Shown: positions 1-8,650, numbered from the stretch's first letter. The stretch is DNA of 64,000 nt from a bacterium (GCA_030427205.1 JAUHXC010000049.1:1-64000), one strand, 5' to 3'. Program-made: numbers and translations. The notes: generated by a model from the letters alone, not told the origin.

Positions 1-2
1 GC

Positions 3-842
3 GTCGAGCAGTTCGCTTACGACGGCGATCGGCTCGCGCGGCGCATCGTGCGCGACCCGGCCACCCGCGACATCGTGCGCGACGAGACCTATACCTACGA
101 CCCCGAGTTCGAACGCCCGCTCTTCCGCCTGGTGCGCGGCGGCGACCGCGAACAGCCAGAGTCCGGGCAGGGCGAGGTCCAGTACTACACCACCGACCAG
201 CGCGGCGCCGTCGTCCGGCTCACCGCCGCCGATGGCTCGGATCTCTGGGTCGGCCATGCCGATCCGTACGGCCGCTATCGCGAAGAAGGTCCCGAGGCCG
301 GCACGCAGCCCCTGCGTATGGCGGGGCAGGTCGTCGACGGCGCCACCGGGTTCTGCCACCACCGCTTCCGGGTCTATGACCCCGATGACGCTCGGTTCAT
401 AACAACGGATCCACTGGGTATCCTCGGCAACGACAATGAGTACGGCTACCCGCCAGACCCCATCGCCTTCGCCGATCCACTGGGACTCGCACGGTGCCCC
501 GACAAGCTCGGAGCTTATCAGTCGGGACGACCTACAGACGATCAGCAGGCCGTCATCAGCATGGCAAGAGAGTCTTCGACCCGCGTTCCCAGAGGCCAGG
601 GCCCGCTGAGCGCTGGTGAGGCTGACGCCCTCATCTCGATGGCCAACGAGACGGGTGTACCGGTCAGGGCGAAGTCGGCCGATCTGACTGGGGCGCATGG
701 CTACGGACCCGTTGCCGCAGGCCCGGATGCAAGCCATATCCACATCAACGGTGAACATGTTCCAGTACCAGCCGGCTATACACCGCCAGCGGGCTCGAAC
801 GTCATCACCGACACGACCAACCCCGCAACCTACCGACCATGA
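3..842 (+). CDS. RHS-repeat polymorphic toxin, C-terminal part (5' end outside window)
   Basis: This is the 3' end of an RHS/YD-repeat gene; the reading frame is open from base 3, so the gene starts upstream. Seen: a YD-type stretch, then the RHS-associated core (YYTTDQRGAVVRL, DPYGRY, then R-V-Y-D-P-D-DARFITTDPLG and a final DPLGLA) ending near base 490. Known: in this family the core closes a beta-cage shell and the variable polypeptide after DPxGL is the toxin. Here that tail is about 115 residues (about 498-842), with an HIHINGEHVPVPAGY segment near its end; I cannot assign it to a named toxin family. The next gene overlaps the stop by ATGA, the usual toxin-immunity arrangement. Secretion or contact-dependent delivery is inferred. 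Identity as RHS is firm; toxin activity is unknown. Confidence 0.9.
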   Translation, partial: VEQFAYDGDRLARRIVRDPATRDIVRDETYTYDPEFERPLFRLVRGGDREQPESGQGEVQYYTTDQRGAVVRLTAADGSDLWVGHADPYGRYREEGPEAGTQPLRMAGQVVDGATGFCHHRFRVYDPDDARFITTDPLGILGNDNEYGYPPDPIAFADPLGLARCPDKLGAYQSGRPTDDQQAVISMARESSTRVPRGQGPLSAGEADALISMANETGVPVRAKSADLTGAHGYGPVAAGPDASHIHINGEHVPVPAGYTPPAGSNVITDTTNPATYRP

Positions 843-1375
843 CCTCCATCTCGAAGTGGTACTCTGCCTCTCGACCGTGGCCACTCACATCGTCGAGGCG
901 AACGAGCAATCCTCATGTTGCCCTGGGTCAACTGGGGTTGGGAGCCGAGCATTGGCCCAGTGAAGGAATCGACGCCGAGACCCTTCGCCGAGTAGAGGCC
1001 ATCTTCGACTGGTTTCTGATTCCAACGCTCACGGGAGACGAATGGTTCCGCCTCTGCCCATCAGAGTCTACGGCACGCGACTTCGCCGACAGTGCAGCGC
1101 GCTCGGGCACAGAATTGACGATACTTCAGTACGACCTGCAATCGTCCGGGGACGGCCTCGGATGGGATATCGGCCCCGCCGACGGGGGGCACTCGGTGAT
1201 ACCACATGAACTCGGCCGCACCTCGACCAAGCACTTCGACGCCAAGTGGCTGAATACGTTCGGTTTGTTTCGGAGCTACGGGGCAGCCCTCGAATTCTGG
1301 GAGAGCCGCTCGGGGACTGAGATGGAGGAAGAGCCGAGCAGTTGGGTGATCGCCCGAGTCTGCCAGATCGGCTGA
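839..1375 (+). CDS. Candidate immunity protein for the RHS toxin
   Basis: A 178-residue protein whose ATG overlaps the RHS stop codon (ATGA), suggesting translational coupling. No recognised domain. From about residue 40 it reads as a compact globular protein (GIDAETLRRVEAIFDWFLIPTL, then an acidic, Trp-containing C-terminal half), plausible for a small soluble immunity protein. The first 35-40 residues are Ser/Arg-rich and look poorly protein-like. Another frame offers an ATG at base 915 (MLPWVNWGWEPSIGP) that would need a +1 slip near base 960 to join the good part, so the true start or an old frameshift is unresolved. The immunity role is inferred only from position and size. Confidence 0.6.
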   Translation: MTSISKWYSASRPWPLTSSRRTSNPHVALGQLGLGAEHWPSEGIDAETLRRVEAIFDWFLIPTLTGDEWFRLCPSESTARDFADSAARSGTELTILQYDLQSSGDGLGWDIGPADGGHSVIPHELGRTSTKHFDAKWLNTFGLFRSYGAALEFWESRSGTEMEEEPSSWVIARVCQIG

Positions 1376-1497
1376 CGATGACATTCTACGATGAGCCGAG
1401 CCGGGTCTGGCCTCATAGGAGATCCTGAACCGCAACTGATGATCATACGCAAGGCCAGTAGCCTGAGGGTCATCAGCGCCCGGACACGATACACCCA

Positions 1498-1704
1498 GTG
1501 GATACAATGCATATGACGGGTAGTGAAACCTTTGACGTAGAGCCGGTTCGAGTACCGTGGTCCGTATCACCGGCGATGGCAGGAGTCGAACTGTTTGCGT
1601 CTGACGAACAACTGCCCCGCATGCGATTGAGGGTGATTCCGCTCTGGCACAGTCTGGCACATCGCTGCAGGTGGCTTCGCGTGGTCATTGCTCGATCGCG
1701 CTGA
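1498..1704 (+). pseudogene. Possible 5' fragment of the following orphan gene, cut by an in-frame TGA
   Basis: A 68-codon frame (MDTMHMTGSETFDVEPVRVP...) that reads like the start of a soluble protein and ends at TGA 1702-1704. It is in the same frame as the 1738-2280 gene, and the 33 bases between them are open in that frame. The two may be one roughly 260-codon gene interrupted by a single stop, or an unrelated chance frame. Bases 1376-1497 hold nothing else that I can support. Confidence 0.3.
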
Positions 1705-1737
1705 CACACAGAGCAGCCACTCACTGCCCTCGAAGCC

Positions 1738-2280
1738 TTGATGGGTTCGGACGAGGACCATGGGACTACGCGGATGACGTGGCGCACGTTCACCGCTGCC
1801 GAGTACATTCGCTCGGGCGGGTGGCAGGGATTGCCCGGACAGCGGCCCGAAAGCTTCGAGGCGCTCGCCGCGCAGGCCGACAGCGTCGAGGGCGAGGCCC
1901 ACCGCATACTGTGCTTCGATGGGCCGCTCTGGTCGCTGGAGCTCATGGTCGGTCCAGACGGAAAGCTCACCGGGGACCAACTCCAGATCGCGCCGGAACT
2001 CTCGAATCTCGACCCGCAGGATGACAGCGAGGCGATTCGCGCTCGCCTGCCTTTCGCGTATCTGACCGATGTCGAACGAGCCAGCCACATTGCGGGCGTG
2101 GAGATCGAGGCGATCTACGGGGATGACCCTCGAGAAGACGAATCGGTCGTCTTTCTGGCGAACGGCGTCAACCTGCACTTCCAGCCCGCAGGCGACGTCG
2201 CTTTGCTTCGGCTGATTACGAATCACGACGGACGCGCGGGCCGCGACCTCGTCCGCCGGCTGCATGCACGCCGTCGCTGA
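1738..2280 (+). CDS. Hypothetical protein, orphan immunity-like
   Basis: A 180-residue soluble, acidic protein without a recognised domain. The plausible protein part begins around MTWRTFTAAEYIRSGGWQGL, so an internal ATG at 1774 is an alternative start; no convincing ribosome site separates the choices. A central segment (DGPLWSLELMVGPDGKLTG) alternates as beta strands would. It lies downstream of an RHS toxin and its candidate immunity gene on the same strand. Arrays of orphan immunity genes behind polymorphic toxins are common, so that is the favoured guess. The large antisense frames here are less protein-like and were not called. Confidence 0.5.
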   Translation: MMGSDEDHGTTRMTWRTFTAAEYIRSGGWQGLPGQRPESFEALAAQADSVEGEAHRILCFDGPLWSLELMVGPDGKLTGDQLQIAPELSNLDPQDDSEAIRARLPFAYLTDVERASHIAGVEIEAIYGDDPREDESVVFLANGVNLHFQPAGDVALLRLITNHDGRAGRDLVRRLHARRR

Positions 2281-2712
2281 ACCGAGATATCATCCGGCTT
2301 GCGCGAGTACCGCCCGCATTCCGAAACCGGTAGGCATGTGGCTGCCCTGGGTCGGATCACATGTGCGGCGTGGCAGGCTGCTGTCGACACATTCATCGGC
2401 GTTCCAGGAACCTATGAAGTGCTCGCACGATCAAGCCCGATGCAGAGGACTATGCCCTGACAACTCGGCGTCGGCCTCGAGAGGGGGCGACTCGACTCGA
2501 GAGCGTCGACGAGGCGGGCAACCCGATCGACACCCAGGACCGCTTGGCTCGGCCCCGGCATGATGAGCCCGATGAACCGGGCGGCGATCTCTGCCCACGC
2601 GGTAGGCGGGGAGGGCTGGACGCGAGCCCGAGCAACCAGGTTCGGCGGATCAGCGAGGGCCGGCGTATATCCCGGCCATCGCGAGCCGTAGTCCCATGAC
2701 CGGCAGTCGCGG
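2281..2712. other. Gap without a supportable gene
   Basis: About 430 bases between the orphan gene and the GAF protein. One plus-strand frame around 2440-2600 reads YALTTRRRPREGATRLE... then VDEAGNPIDTQDRLA. It could be a decayed remnant of an RHS or accessory gene, but it has no start and no family I recognise. No terminator with a T-run was seen. Confidence 0.3.
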
Positions 2713-3912
2713 CTACCCCGCCTCGGGTGTCGATACGGCGCGGGGCAGGTGGATGCGCAGGCAGCCAGCCGTGCCGCTGACGCCTATGCGCTGAGTCATC
2801 GTCATCTGTCCGGCCAGGGCGCTGGCTTCGTTCACGAGTGCGCTCACGTCGTCCGTATCCAGGGCGGGGGACTGGCACTCCAGCAGAACTTCATCGGTTG
2901 CCAACAAACGACACTGCAGGCCCTCGGTCGTGCGCGACCGAATGCGCAGCAGGAGGCGGTTGAGCAGCGAAGCCGTGACGACCACAGCGATGGCCAGTGG
3001 CAGCTCGACGCGGAGGCCTGGCGGTGGATCGCTCCAGTGCAAGCCGCCCGCGGTCTCACTCAGATGTCGGCACAGCCCGTCGACACGCTGCACGAGGTCG
3101 GCCGCGTCGGTGGCGGTGCTGCGCAGGTCGGCGAGCCCTTCGAGCAGATCGACGCACGAGATGAGGCCCGCGACCGCGCGCTCCGACCAGTCTGCGGCGC
3201 GCTCGTACCTTTGCAGCAGACGCTCCACGCTCTCCGCGTCGGGCAGCACCGCGTGCATCCCGAAGCTCAGGCCACGCAGCTGAACATCGAGCTCGGTGGT
3301 CGTCATCCTCAGTTCGCTGCCGATGAAGGCCAACGGGCTGAGGTGGTTTCGCATCTCGGCGAAGACCGGGCCCACCGCGGCTCGAACGGTCCCGACCGAG
3401 TTGGACGTCGCGGCCGTGCTCCACTGGTGGATTCGGGCATCGACTTCCTGGGCGAGCATCCGGAGCAGCGCTCGGTCTTCCACGGTGAAATTCCGTGGCT
3501 TGGTGTCGATCACGCACAGGCTGCCCAGCGGCTGCCCCGCGAGGTGAATCGGCGCCCCGAGGTAAGCGCGAATGCCGTATCGCTCGACCAGCTCTTGCGG
3601 GATATCTTCGCGCTCTGCCGCGTCGGAGACTTCGAGCAGGTCATCGTCTCGCACGACGAGCTGGCAGAAGGACGCGTCACGGGCGGTCGCCCGGACGTCC
3701 GCGAGGTCATCGGGCAGCCCATGGTGAGCCCGGAACAGCTGGATGTTTTGCAACACCAGTGTCACCAACGCGATCGGTGTGCCCACTTGCGAGGCGGCAT
3801 CGACCACGATCGACTGCAGAACGTCGTCGAAGTCGCTGCTCAAAAGGGCTTTGTTCACGCCCGTGAGCCGCCGGTCCCCGGGCAGGTGATCGATCCGCTT
3901 GCGATGCGTCAT
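2713..3912 (-). CDS. GAF-domain protein with degenerate histidine-kinase-like C-terminus
   Basis: A 399-residue predicted cytoplasmic sensor. The ATG at 3912 is chosen because GGAAG sits upstream at good spacing; the upstream extension is low in protein character. Residues about 15-165 form a GAF domain (LLSSDFDDVLQSIVVDAA near the start, later SFCQLVVRDDDLLEVSDA, AYLGAPIHLAGQPLGSLCVID, FTVEDRALLRMLAQEV). The rest resembles a kinase dimerisation region (EMRNHLSPLAFIGSEL, with a candidate His) followed by a fold-like remainder that lacks the N, G1 and G2 boxes of HATPase_c. ATP-dependent kinase activity is therefore unlikely. It sits next to a complete histidine kinase on the same strand 221 bases downstream; a ligand-sensing partner role is inferred. 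Confidence 0.75.
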   Translation of the reverse strand: MTHRKRIDHLPGDRRLTGVNKALLSSDFDDVLQSIVVDAASQVGTPIALVTLVLQNIQLFRAHHGLPDDLADVRATARDASFCQLVVRDDDLLEVSDAAEREDIPQELVERYGIRAYLGAPIHLAGQPLGSLCVIDTKPRNFTVEDRALLRMLAQEVDARIHQWSTAATSNSVGTVRAAVGPVFAEMRNHLSPLAFIGSELRMTTTELDVQLRGLSFGMHAVLPDAESVERLLQRYERAADWSERAVAGLISCVDLLEGLADLRSTATDAADLVQRVDGLCRHLSETAGGLHWSDPPPGLRVELPLAIAVVVTASLLNRLLLRIRSRTTEGLQCRLLATDEVLLECQSPALDTDDVSALVNEASALAGQMTMTQRIGVSGTAGCLRIHLPRAVSTPEAG

Positions 3913-4133
3913 CGTCTTCCGGTTCGAGGCGACCTGTCGTCCGGGCCACCTCGGGTTTGCAGCGTCTCCGGCCCAGGCCGCTCCGTCCGTACCGGAGACC
4001 ATGCGCGCACCTTACTCCGGAGCGAACGGTTTTGCAGTCGGGGGATACCCTATTCGGTGCCTTGGATGAGCGGTCGGCGGTGGACGTCGCAGCAGGCGAA
4101 CGCCAACTGGTCCTGGCCGAGACGTGGCCCGTC

Positions 4134-5570
4134 CTACTTGCTCCGAAGGTCGACCCAGACGCGGCAGCCGGCTCCATCCTTCTCGTCGATGCCGATCGCG
4201 CCGCCATGCAACTCCGCGATACGCCGGCAGATCGCGAGGCCGAACCCGCTCCCCGGGTTCTTGCGGAACGGCATCGCGTGCAGCGGATCGAAGGCCGCAT
4301 TCCGGTCTACGAAACTCATACCCACGCCCGTATCGTCGACGTACAACCGCCAACCACCGTCGATGCGCTCCGAGCTGATGCGGATCTGATTCGGGGCATC
4401 TCGCCGCCTGGCTTGGATGGCATTTCGGATCAGGTGCCGCAGCATCAGAGCCAGCAAGGCTTCGCTGCCCCAGATCACGGGGAGGCGACCTCGCTCGATG
4501 GATATGTCGGTCGGGCCGATACTCTCCGACTCCTGGGCGACCACGGCGTCCGCGATCTCGTCGAGGTGAACCGTGGCATTCGTCGTCGCGCTGTCCGCTA
4601 TCCGGTGAAATGTCGCGAGCGACGACAGCAGGCCCCGCACTTGCTCATTGAGGTCGGCGGAAGACGCCGTAGCGTCGACCGCGTGGGTGTACTGCCCTTG
4701 CATGAGGGCATCGTGCGCGGTGCGATTCAACTCCGCCTGCATGGGTAGAAGGACGTCGACCACTTTCGACAGCGCCGCCTGGACATACAACCCGTCGTGG
4801 CGTGCCGCTGCGAGCAACTGCGCCTGAGCCGTGACGGTCTCCATGAGGCGGGCCGCTTCGGACAGATCCTCGAACGCGAACGCGATGTATCCCTCGACCG
4901 ATTGCGCGATGCAGCGCCAGGCGCGCGCTCCGCTGTTCGCTCGCCAGACGACGCGGCCCGGCTTGCCTTGCAAGGCCTTCAAGTGGTCGAGAGCGGAGGT
5001 CGTGAACAGCGCCTCGGTGATGTCTCTCAGGCTGTGACCTCCCGGCCGCCGCCCGGTCGCCATACGTCGGAAGCCCGCAGAGCCGATGAGTACTTGCGCG
5101 TCCAACAGGTCCGTTCCGGGCCGCAGTCGGCACACCGCCACGACGCCCTCGATGTCATCGAGCAGTCCCAGCATCAGACGGTTGATAGCGAGCTGTGAGC
5201 GGTTCGTGTGGATCCTGTCCATCGTCACCATCACGATGCGGCCCCTCACGACGGCCGTCTCCACCTTGAACCGGCTGGCGTTCTCGTCGAGGTCGCTCAG
5301 CTCGTCCGCGAGGGCCCGACTTTCCTTCAGACTCCGCTCGACAAGTCCCCGGACAGAATCTGGAGCGCCGTTGGGCCAGCGCTCATTGGGCCTGGCCCAG
5401 CCGAAACAGGTTTCGGCCGCTGGGTTCGCGCAGAGCATGATCAGCCTGCCCGAGCGCGGTGCGTGCCCGAAGAGGAGGACCGGCCGAGTGAGTTGGTTCA
5501 CGACATCGAGCAGGTCCTGGTGAATACCGGCCGTCCCGTCGTCCGCGGTCGAGGATTGAGATGTTGCCAT
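4134..5570 (-). CDS. PAS-type sensor histidine kinase
   Basis: A predicted soluble kinase of 478 residues from ATG 5570 (MATSQSSTADDG); an upstream in-frame start at 5672 adds a weak 34-residue leader. Seen: an N-terminal PAS-like segment (about 15-80, PVLLFGHAPRSGRLIMLCANPAAETCFG), a second PAS-like segment (about 130-240), a helical region with a candidate phospho-acceptor His (AARHDGLYVQAAL, about 255), and a good HATPase_c at the C-terminus with N box HLIRNAIQ, G1 DDTGVGM and G2 GSGFGLAI. No membrane segments and no receiver domain. No response regulator lies nearby, so the output partner must be elsewhere. It is in line with the GAF protein and a Ser/Thr kinase, all on the minus strand. 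Confidence 0.85.
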   Translation of the reverse strand: MATSQSSTADDGTAGIHQDLLDVVNQLTRPVLLFGHAPRSGRLIMLCANPAAETCFGWARPNERWPNGAPDSVRGLVERSLKESRALADELSDLDENASRFKVETAVVRGRIVMVTMDRIHTNRSQLAINRLMLGLLDDIEGVVAVCRLRPGTDLLDAQVLIGSAGFRRMATGRRPGGHSLRDITEALFTTSALDHLKALQGKPGRVVWRANSGARAWRCIAQSVEGYIAFAFEDLSEAARLMETVTAQAQLLAAARHDGLYVQAALSKVVDVLLPMQAELNRTAHDALMQGQYTHAVDATASSADLNEQVRGLLSSLATFHRIADSATTNATVHLDEIADAVVAQESESIGPTDISIERGRLPVIWGSEALLALMLRHLIRNAIQARRRDAPNQIRISSERIDGGWRLYVDDTGVGMSFVDRNAAFDPLHAMPFRKNPGSGFGLAICRRIAELHGGAIGIDEKDGAGCRVWVDLRSK

Positions 5571-5759
5571 GGTGTTACCCGTTGGTGATGCCGTCCACTC
5601 TTCGGTGTACCGAGGTGTGCCTGACAGGTCGTAGCAGTTGCCCGAAATGACGCTCCGTTTCGGCTTTGCCAAGGCTGGCCGGATGCTTCGCCCATGCCGT
5701 TGGTGCCCGCGGGGCGGGTGCGTTGCTCTCCAGCAGCAGCGGCGCAGATCCCGTGTGGG

Positions 5760-6917
5760 TCAGCCTGCCCGGGCCGCACGCGATGTGCAGGCGCTGGGCG
5801 GTTCGAGATCTGCAACGGCGGCCTGGACCGGAAGCCGCGCGACCGTTGCGCGGAGCTTCTGGCCGAGCAGCAGGAGCGCCATCGCCTCGTCGCTCGACGG
5901 ATCGACGTGCAATACGTCGACCAGCTGCCGGCGGGCACGCCCCCACAGCTCGTCGACGTCGCCCGGGGCGCCCGCGTGCCAGACCTCCTCCAACGCCCGC
6001 ATCGTGTCCCGCGCGAGGGCGAGGTTGCGCTGGCCGCTGCGAGCCGCCCGGAAAGAGACGAGCGCCGCGCGGAACGCTGCCACGCTGGGGAATCGTGCAC
6101 CCGGCTTGCGGCTCATCGCTCGCCGAGCGATCGCGACGAGCGCGGCCGGCGCGCTCGCCGGGTAGCTCTGGGTCTCGCAGCGAAACGCGGCTCGGATTCT
6201 CGCCTTGACGTCAGCACCTCGGTACGGGACATGGCCCGTCAGCAGCATGTGAAGGCAGGTGCCGAGCAGGAACACGTCGGTGTGAGTGCCGATGAGGCGG
6301 CTGCGCACGGCGACCATCTCGGGCGCGAGGCAACCCGTCGTGCCCTCGATGTTCTGGATGTCGTCGACACGGCGCAGCGCAGGGTTGCGGTCGTCGATCG
6401 CCGCGGCGAGACCCCAATCGATCAGCGAGACGGCCCCGTCGCCGGTGACGAGCACGTTGCCCGGCTTGATGTCCCGGTGGATGATGCCGCGCGCGTGCGC
6501 CCGCTCCACAACGGCAGCGACAGCGAGCAGGACGCCGAGGTGCCAGTCCAGCGGGTCGCGGCGCGCGCTCGCCGGCGCGAGCAGTCTGCCTCGCGGCCCG
6601 ATGAGGCTGCGCCAGTCGCGGCCCTCGACGCGGCTCATGAACAGAGCGGGCTGGCCGTGGTCGTCGTGGCCCATGCCGTAGACCGCGGGGACACCTGGCC
6701 CGGCGACGGCTGCGGTCGCGGCCGCCTCTTGCACCAGCACCTGCGCCGAGCCACGGACGGTCTTGACCGCGACGCTGCGCCCGAGCTGGCGTTGGTGGCC
6801 GCAACGCACGGAGCCGATGCCGCCTTCTCCGAGAATCGCTCCGAGGTCGCACTGGTCCTCGAAGTGGCCCGTGCTGTTGGTCAAACCCGCGAGCGGTTCA
6901 GTCGGTCGAGCCGGCAT
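5760..6917 (-). CDS. Ser/Thr protein kinase (PknB-like)
   Basis: A 385-residue kinase from ATG 6917, preceded by GAGG at 5-base spacing; a GTG at 6944 is a weaker start. Seen: glycine loop GEGGIGSV, VAVK lysine, catalytic loop HRDIKPGN, DWGLA in place of DFG, and a CLAPEM activation-segment end, so catalytic residues are present. The C-terminal about 110 residues (AARSGQRNLALARDTMRALEEVW...) are helical and unassigned; no transmembrane segment is seen. Codon use matches the accessory segment rather than the GC-extreme genes to the right. Substrates are unknown. It may act with the GAF and histidine-kinase genes just downstream on the same strand. Confidence 0.88.
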   Translation of the reverse strand: MPARPTEPLAGLTNSTGHFEDQCDLGAILGEGGIGSVRCGHQRQLGRSVAVKTVRGSAQVLVQEAAATAAVAGPGVPAVYGMGHDDHGQPALFMSRVEGRDWRSLIGPRGRLLAPASARRDPLDWHLGVLLAVAAVVERAHARGIIHRDIKPGNVLVTGDGAVSLIDWGLAAAIDDRNPALRRVDDIQNIEGTTGCLAPEMVAVRSRLIGTHTDVFLLGTCLHMLLTGHVPYRGADVKARIRAAFRCETQSYPASAPAALVAIARRAMSRKPGARFPSVAAFRAALVSFRAARSGQRNLALARDTMRALEEVWHAGAPGDVDELWGRARRQLVDVLHVDPSSDEAMALLLLGQKLRATVARLPVQAAVADLEPPSACTSRAARAG

Positions 6918-7099
6918 GGCGTCCTCACTCTCGCCGTTGTGCACGACTCCAGAGCAAGCCTCGGGCCAACCGATACCGCTTCGGCACCTCCGGGCGTTAC
7001 CGGCTGGTGCCGTGGCTCAGGCGTCTCAATAATGTCTCAGCGATACGCTGGGATACGTCTTCCGGTGTACGGCCGTCCCTGCCGCGTCGTGGGGGCGGG

Positions 7100-7378
7100 C
7101 TACGGTCCCCAACTCTCGAAGAGGGCGGCCAGTCGTTGCACACCCGGGTCGAGTCGACGGACTCGTCTTGCTACGTTCGGTCCAGTTTCGTCGCGGGCGG
7201 TGTGTCCCGAGTCCGGGATGTCTCTGCCAGGCTGGACAGACGGAGACGATCGACCCTCGAAAGGGTGCAGCGACCCCTCGGATTCGGCCCGATCCTCATG
7301 GTCGACGACGATCTTCTCGACCGCGTACTCGCTCGAAGATGCTACGAGTGCAGCCGCATCCGACGCCGCTCGAGACAT
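7100..7378 (-). CDS. Possible small hypothetical protein (92 aa)
   Basis: A minus-strand frame, MSRAASDAAALVASSSEYAV... to ...RLAALFESWGP, with codon use similar to the neighbouring kinase genes. It is mostly polar and charged, probably disordered, with no known domain and no strong ribosome site. It lies 182 bases upstream of the Ser/Thr kinase in the same direction. It could be real or chance; this 545-base interval (6945-7489) holds nothing better. Confidence 0.28.
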   Translation of the reverse strand: MSRAASDAAALVASSSEYAVEKIVVDHEDRAESEGSLHPFEGRSSPSVQPGRDIPDSGHTARDETGPNVARRVRRLDPGVQRLAALFESWGP

Positions 7379-7492
7379 TCGATGATTCCCGGATGAAGGC
7401 GGCCCGAACTGACGACGTGACGCCCATCGTCCGGTCGCGCGTTTGCCTGCCGTGTGCACCGGGTTCGAAGGCGGTCGCGAGAGGAGAGCATG

Positions 7493-8233
7493 ATGAATCG
7501 CCGGATCAAGCGCCCCTGGCTGCGCTACGCCAGCGGCAACCTGCTGGCGGCGACGGTGGTCGGCCTGCCGCTGGGGGCGGCGCTGGTCTTCATGAACGAC
7601 GCGCTGGGCCTGCCGCTGTGGCCGGCGGTGCTGCTCACCCCGCTGGTGGTGGTGTTTCACGCGCGGCTGCGGCTGCGCACGACGCCCACCCGCCGCGCGC
7701 GCCGGTGGATCCGGCTGGGCCTGGGGGCCGCGATGGGCGTCGCGATCACGCTGCTCGAGGCCCCGTGGCGCGAGGTCTACGACGAGTGGGCGTTCTGGAC
7801 CCACGCCCAGGGGCTGGCCCTGGGCGGCGCGATCGCCGGGGTCGCCTTCTGCGTGGCCTGCTGGGCGGCGCTGGCGCTGGAGAAGCAGGGCCCGTTCGAG
7901 AACCTGATCCCATCGGGGCCGCTGATCATGACCCTGGTCGCGGTGGTCGCCGGCGGCTTCAGCGGGTTCATCATCAGCGGCTTCACGCTGCCGTTGTGGA
8001 CCACCGGCATGGCCGATCTGCGCCCGGGCTTCGTGCCGGTCGCGGCGTGGATCACCCTGGTGACGGCGGTCGTCTTCGCGCCGCTGGGGCTGTTGATGGG
8101 CTTCTTCACCGACGTCGCCCAGGGCGAGATCGAGAGCGGCAGCGGCTCGCCCCTGCCGCCCGGCGGCAGCTCGATCGACGTGCCGAGCTGGGGCGGCGGG
8201 TCATCGTCTTCGCGCGCCGACGACGAGGAGTGA
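7493..8233 (+). CDS. Hypothetical multi-pass membrane protein
   Basis: An inner-membrane protein of about 246 residues. The second of two adjacent ATGs is chosen because AGGAG lies six bases upstream. I see four or five hydrophobic segments: about 12-35 (NLLAATVVGLPLGAALVFMN), 37-52 (LPLWPAVLLTPLVVVFH), 95-125 (LALGGAIAGVAFCVACWAAL), 138-165 and 180-205. The C-terminal about 45 residues are Gly/Ser-rich and acidic (GGGSSSSRADDEE). It is followed after 3 bases by the YjbQ-family gene, so the two are probably cotranscribed. No family recognised. It is the first gene with the extreme GC third-position use of the rest of the window. Confidence 0.75.
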   Translation: MNRRIKRPWLRYASGNLLAATVVGLPLGAALVFMNDALGLPLWPAVLLTPLVVVFHARLRLRTTPTRRARRWIRLGLGAAMGVAITLLEAPWREVYDEWAFWTHAQGLALGGAIAGVAFCVACWAALALEKQGPFENLIPSGPLIMTLVAVVAGGFSGFIISGFTLPLWTTGMADLRPGFVPVAAWITLVTAVVFAPLGLLMGFFTDVAQGEIESGSGSPLPPGGSSIDVPSWGGGSSSSRADDEE

Positions 8234-8236
8234 GCG

Positions 8237-8650
8237 ATGGTCTTTCGTGACGAGTTTCGGGTCTCGACCCCCGGGCGGGCGCTGATCGACGTGACCCGGA
8301 CCGTGAGCGAGGTCGTGGCCCGCTCGGGGGTGTCGACCGGCCTGGCGACGGTCTTCGTGCACCACACGAGCGCGTCGCTGATGATCAACGAGAACGCGGA
8401 CCCCGACGTGCGCGGTGACCTGCAGCGGTTCATGGCCCGGCTGGTGCCCGATGGCGACCGCATGTTCCGCCATGCCGCCGAGGGGCCCGACGACATGCCG
8501 GCCCATGTGCGCAGCGTATTGACCGCCACCAGCCTGTCGATCCCGGTGGTGGATGGCCGGCTGGATCTGGGGACGTGGCAGGGTGTCTATCTCTGGGAGC
8601 ACCGCACCGCGCCCCACCGTCGCCGGCTCTCGGTGACCGTGGTCGGGTGA
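8237..8650 (+). CDS. yjbQ: YjbQ/UPF0047 family protein (secondary thiamine-phosphate synthase)
   Basis: A full-length family member of 137 residues. Conserved blocks seen: the FVHHTSASLMINENADPDV segment (His/Thr/Ser and ENADPDV), the central EGPDDMPAH, and the C-terminal GTWQGVYLWEHR. Known: the E. coli homologue has weak thiamine-phosphate synthase activity and the family binds a metal through conserved His; the physiological role is uncertain. It follows the membrane-protein gene by 3 bases. Confidence 0.92.
   Translation: MVFRDEFRVSTPGRALIDVTRTVSEVVARSGVSTGLATVFVHHTSASLMINENADPDVRGDLQRFMARLVPDGDRMFRHAAEGPDDMPAHVRSVLTATSLSIPVVDGRLDLGTWQGVYLWEHRTAPHRRRLSVTVVG

Noticed and set aside
2450..2878. 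Minus-strand 142-residue frame overlapping the GAF gene
   Set aside because: It is Arg/Ser-rich and out of frame with the well supported GAF protein on the same strand.
3..7450. Insertion sequence or integrase as agent of transfer for the left segment
   Set aside because: No transposase, integrase or terminal inverted repeats are visible in the window; the left end lies outside it.
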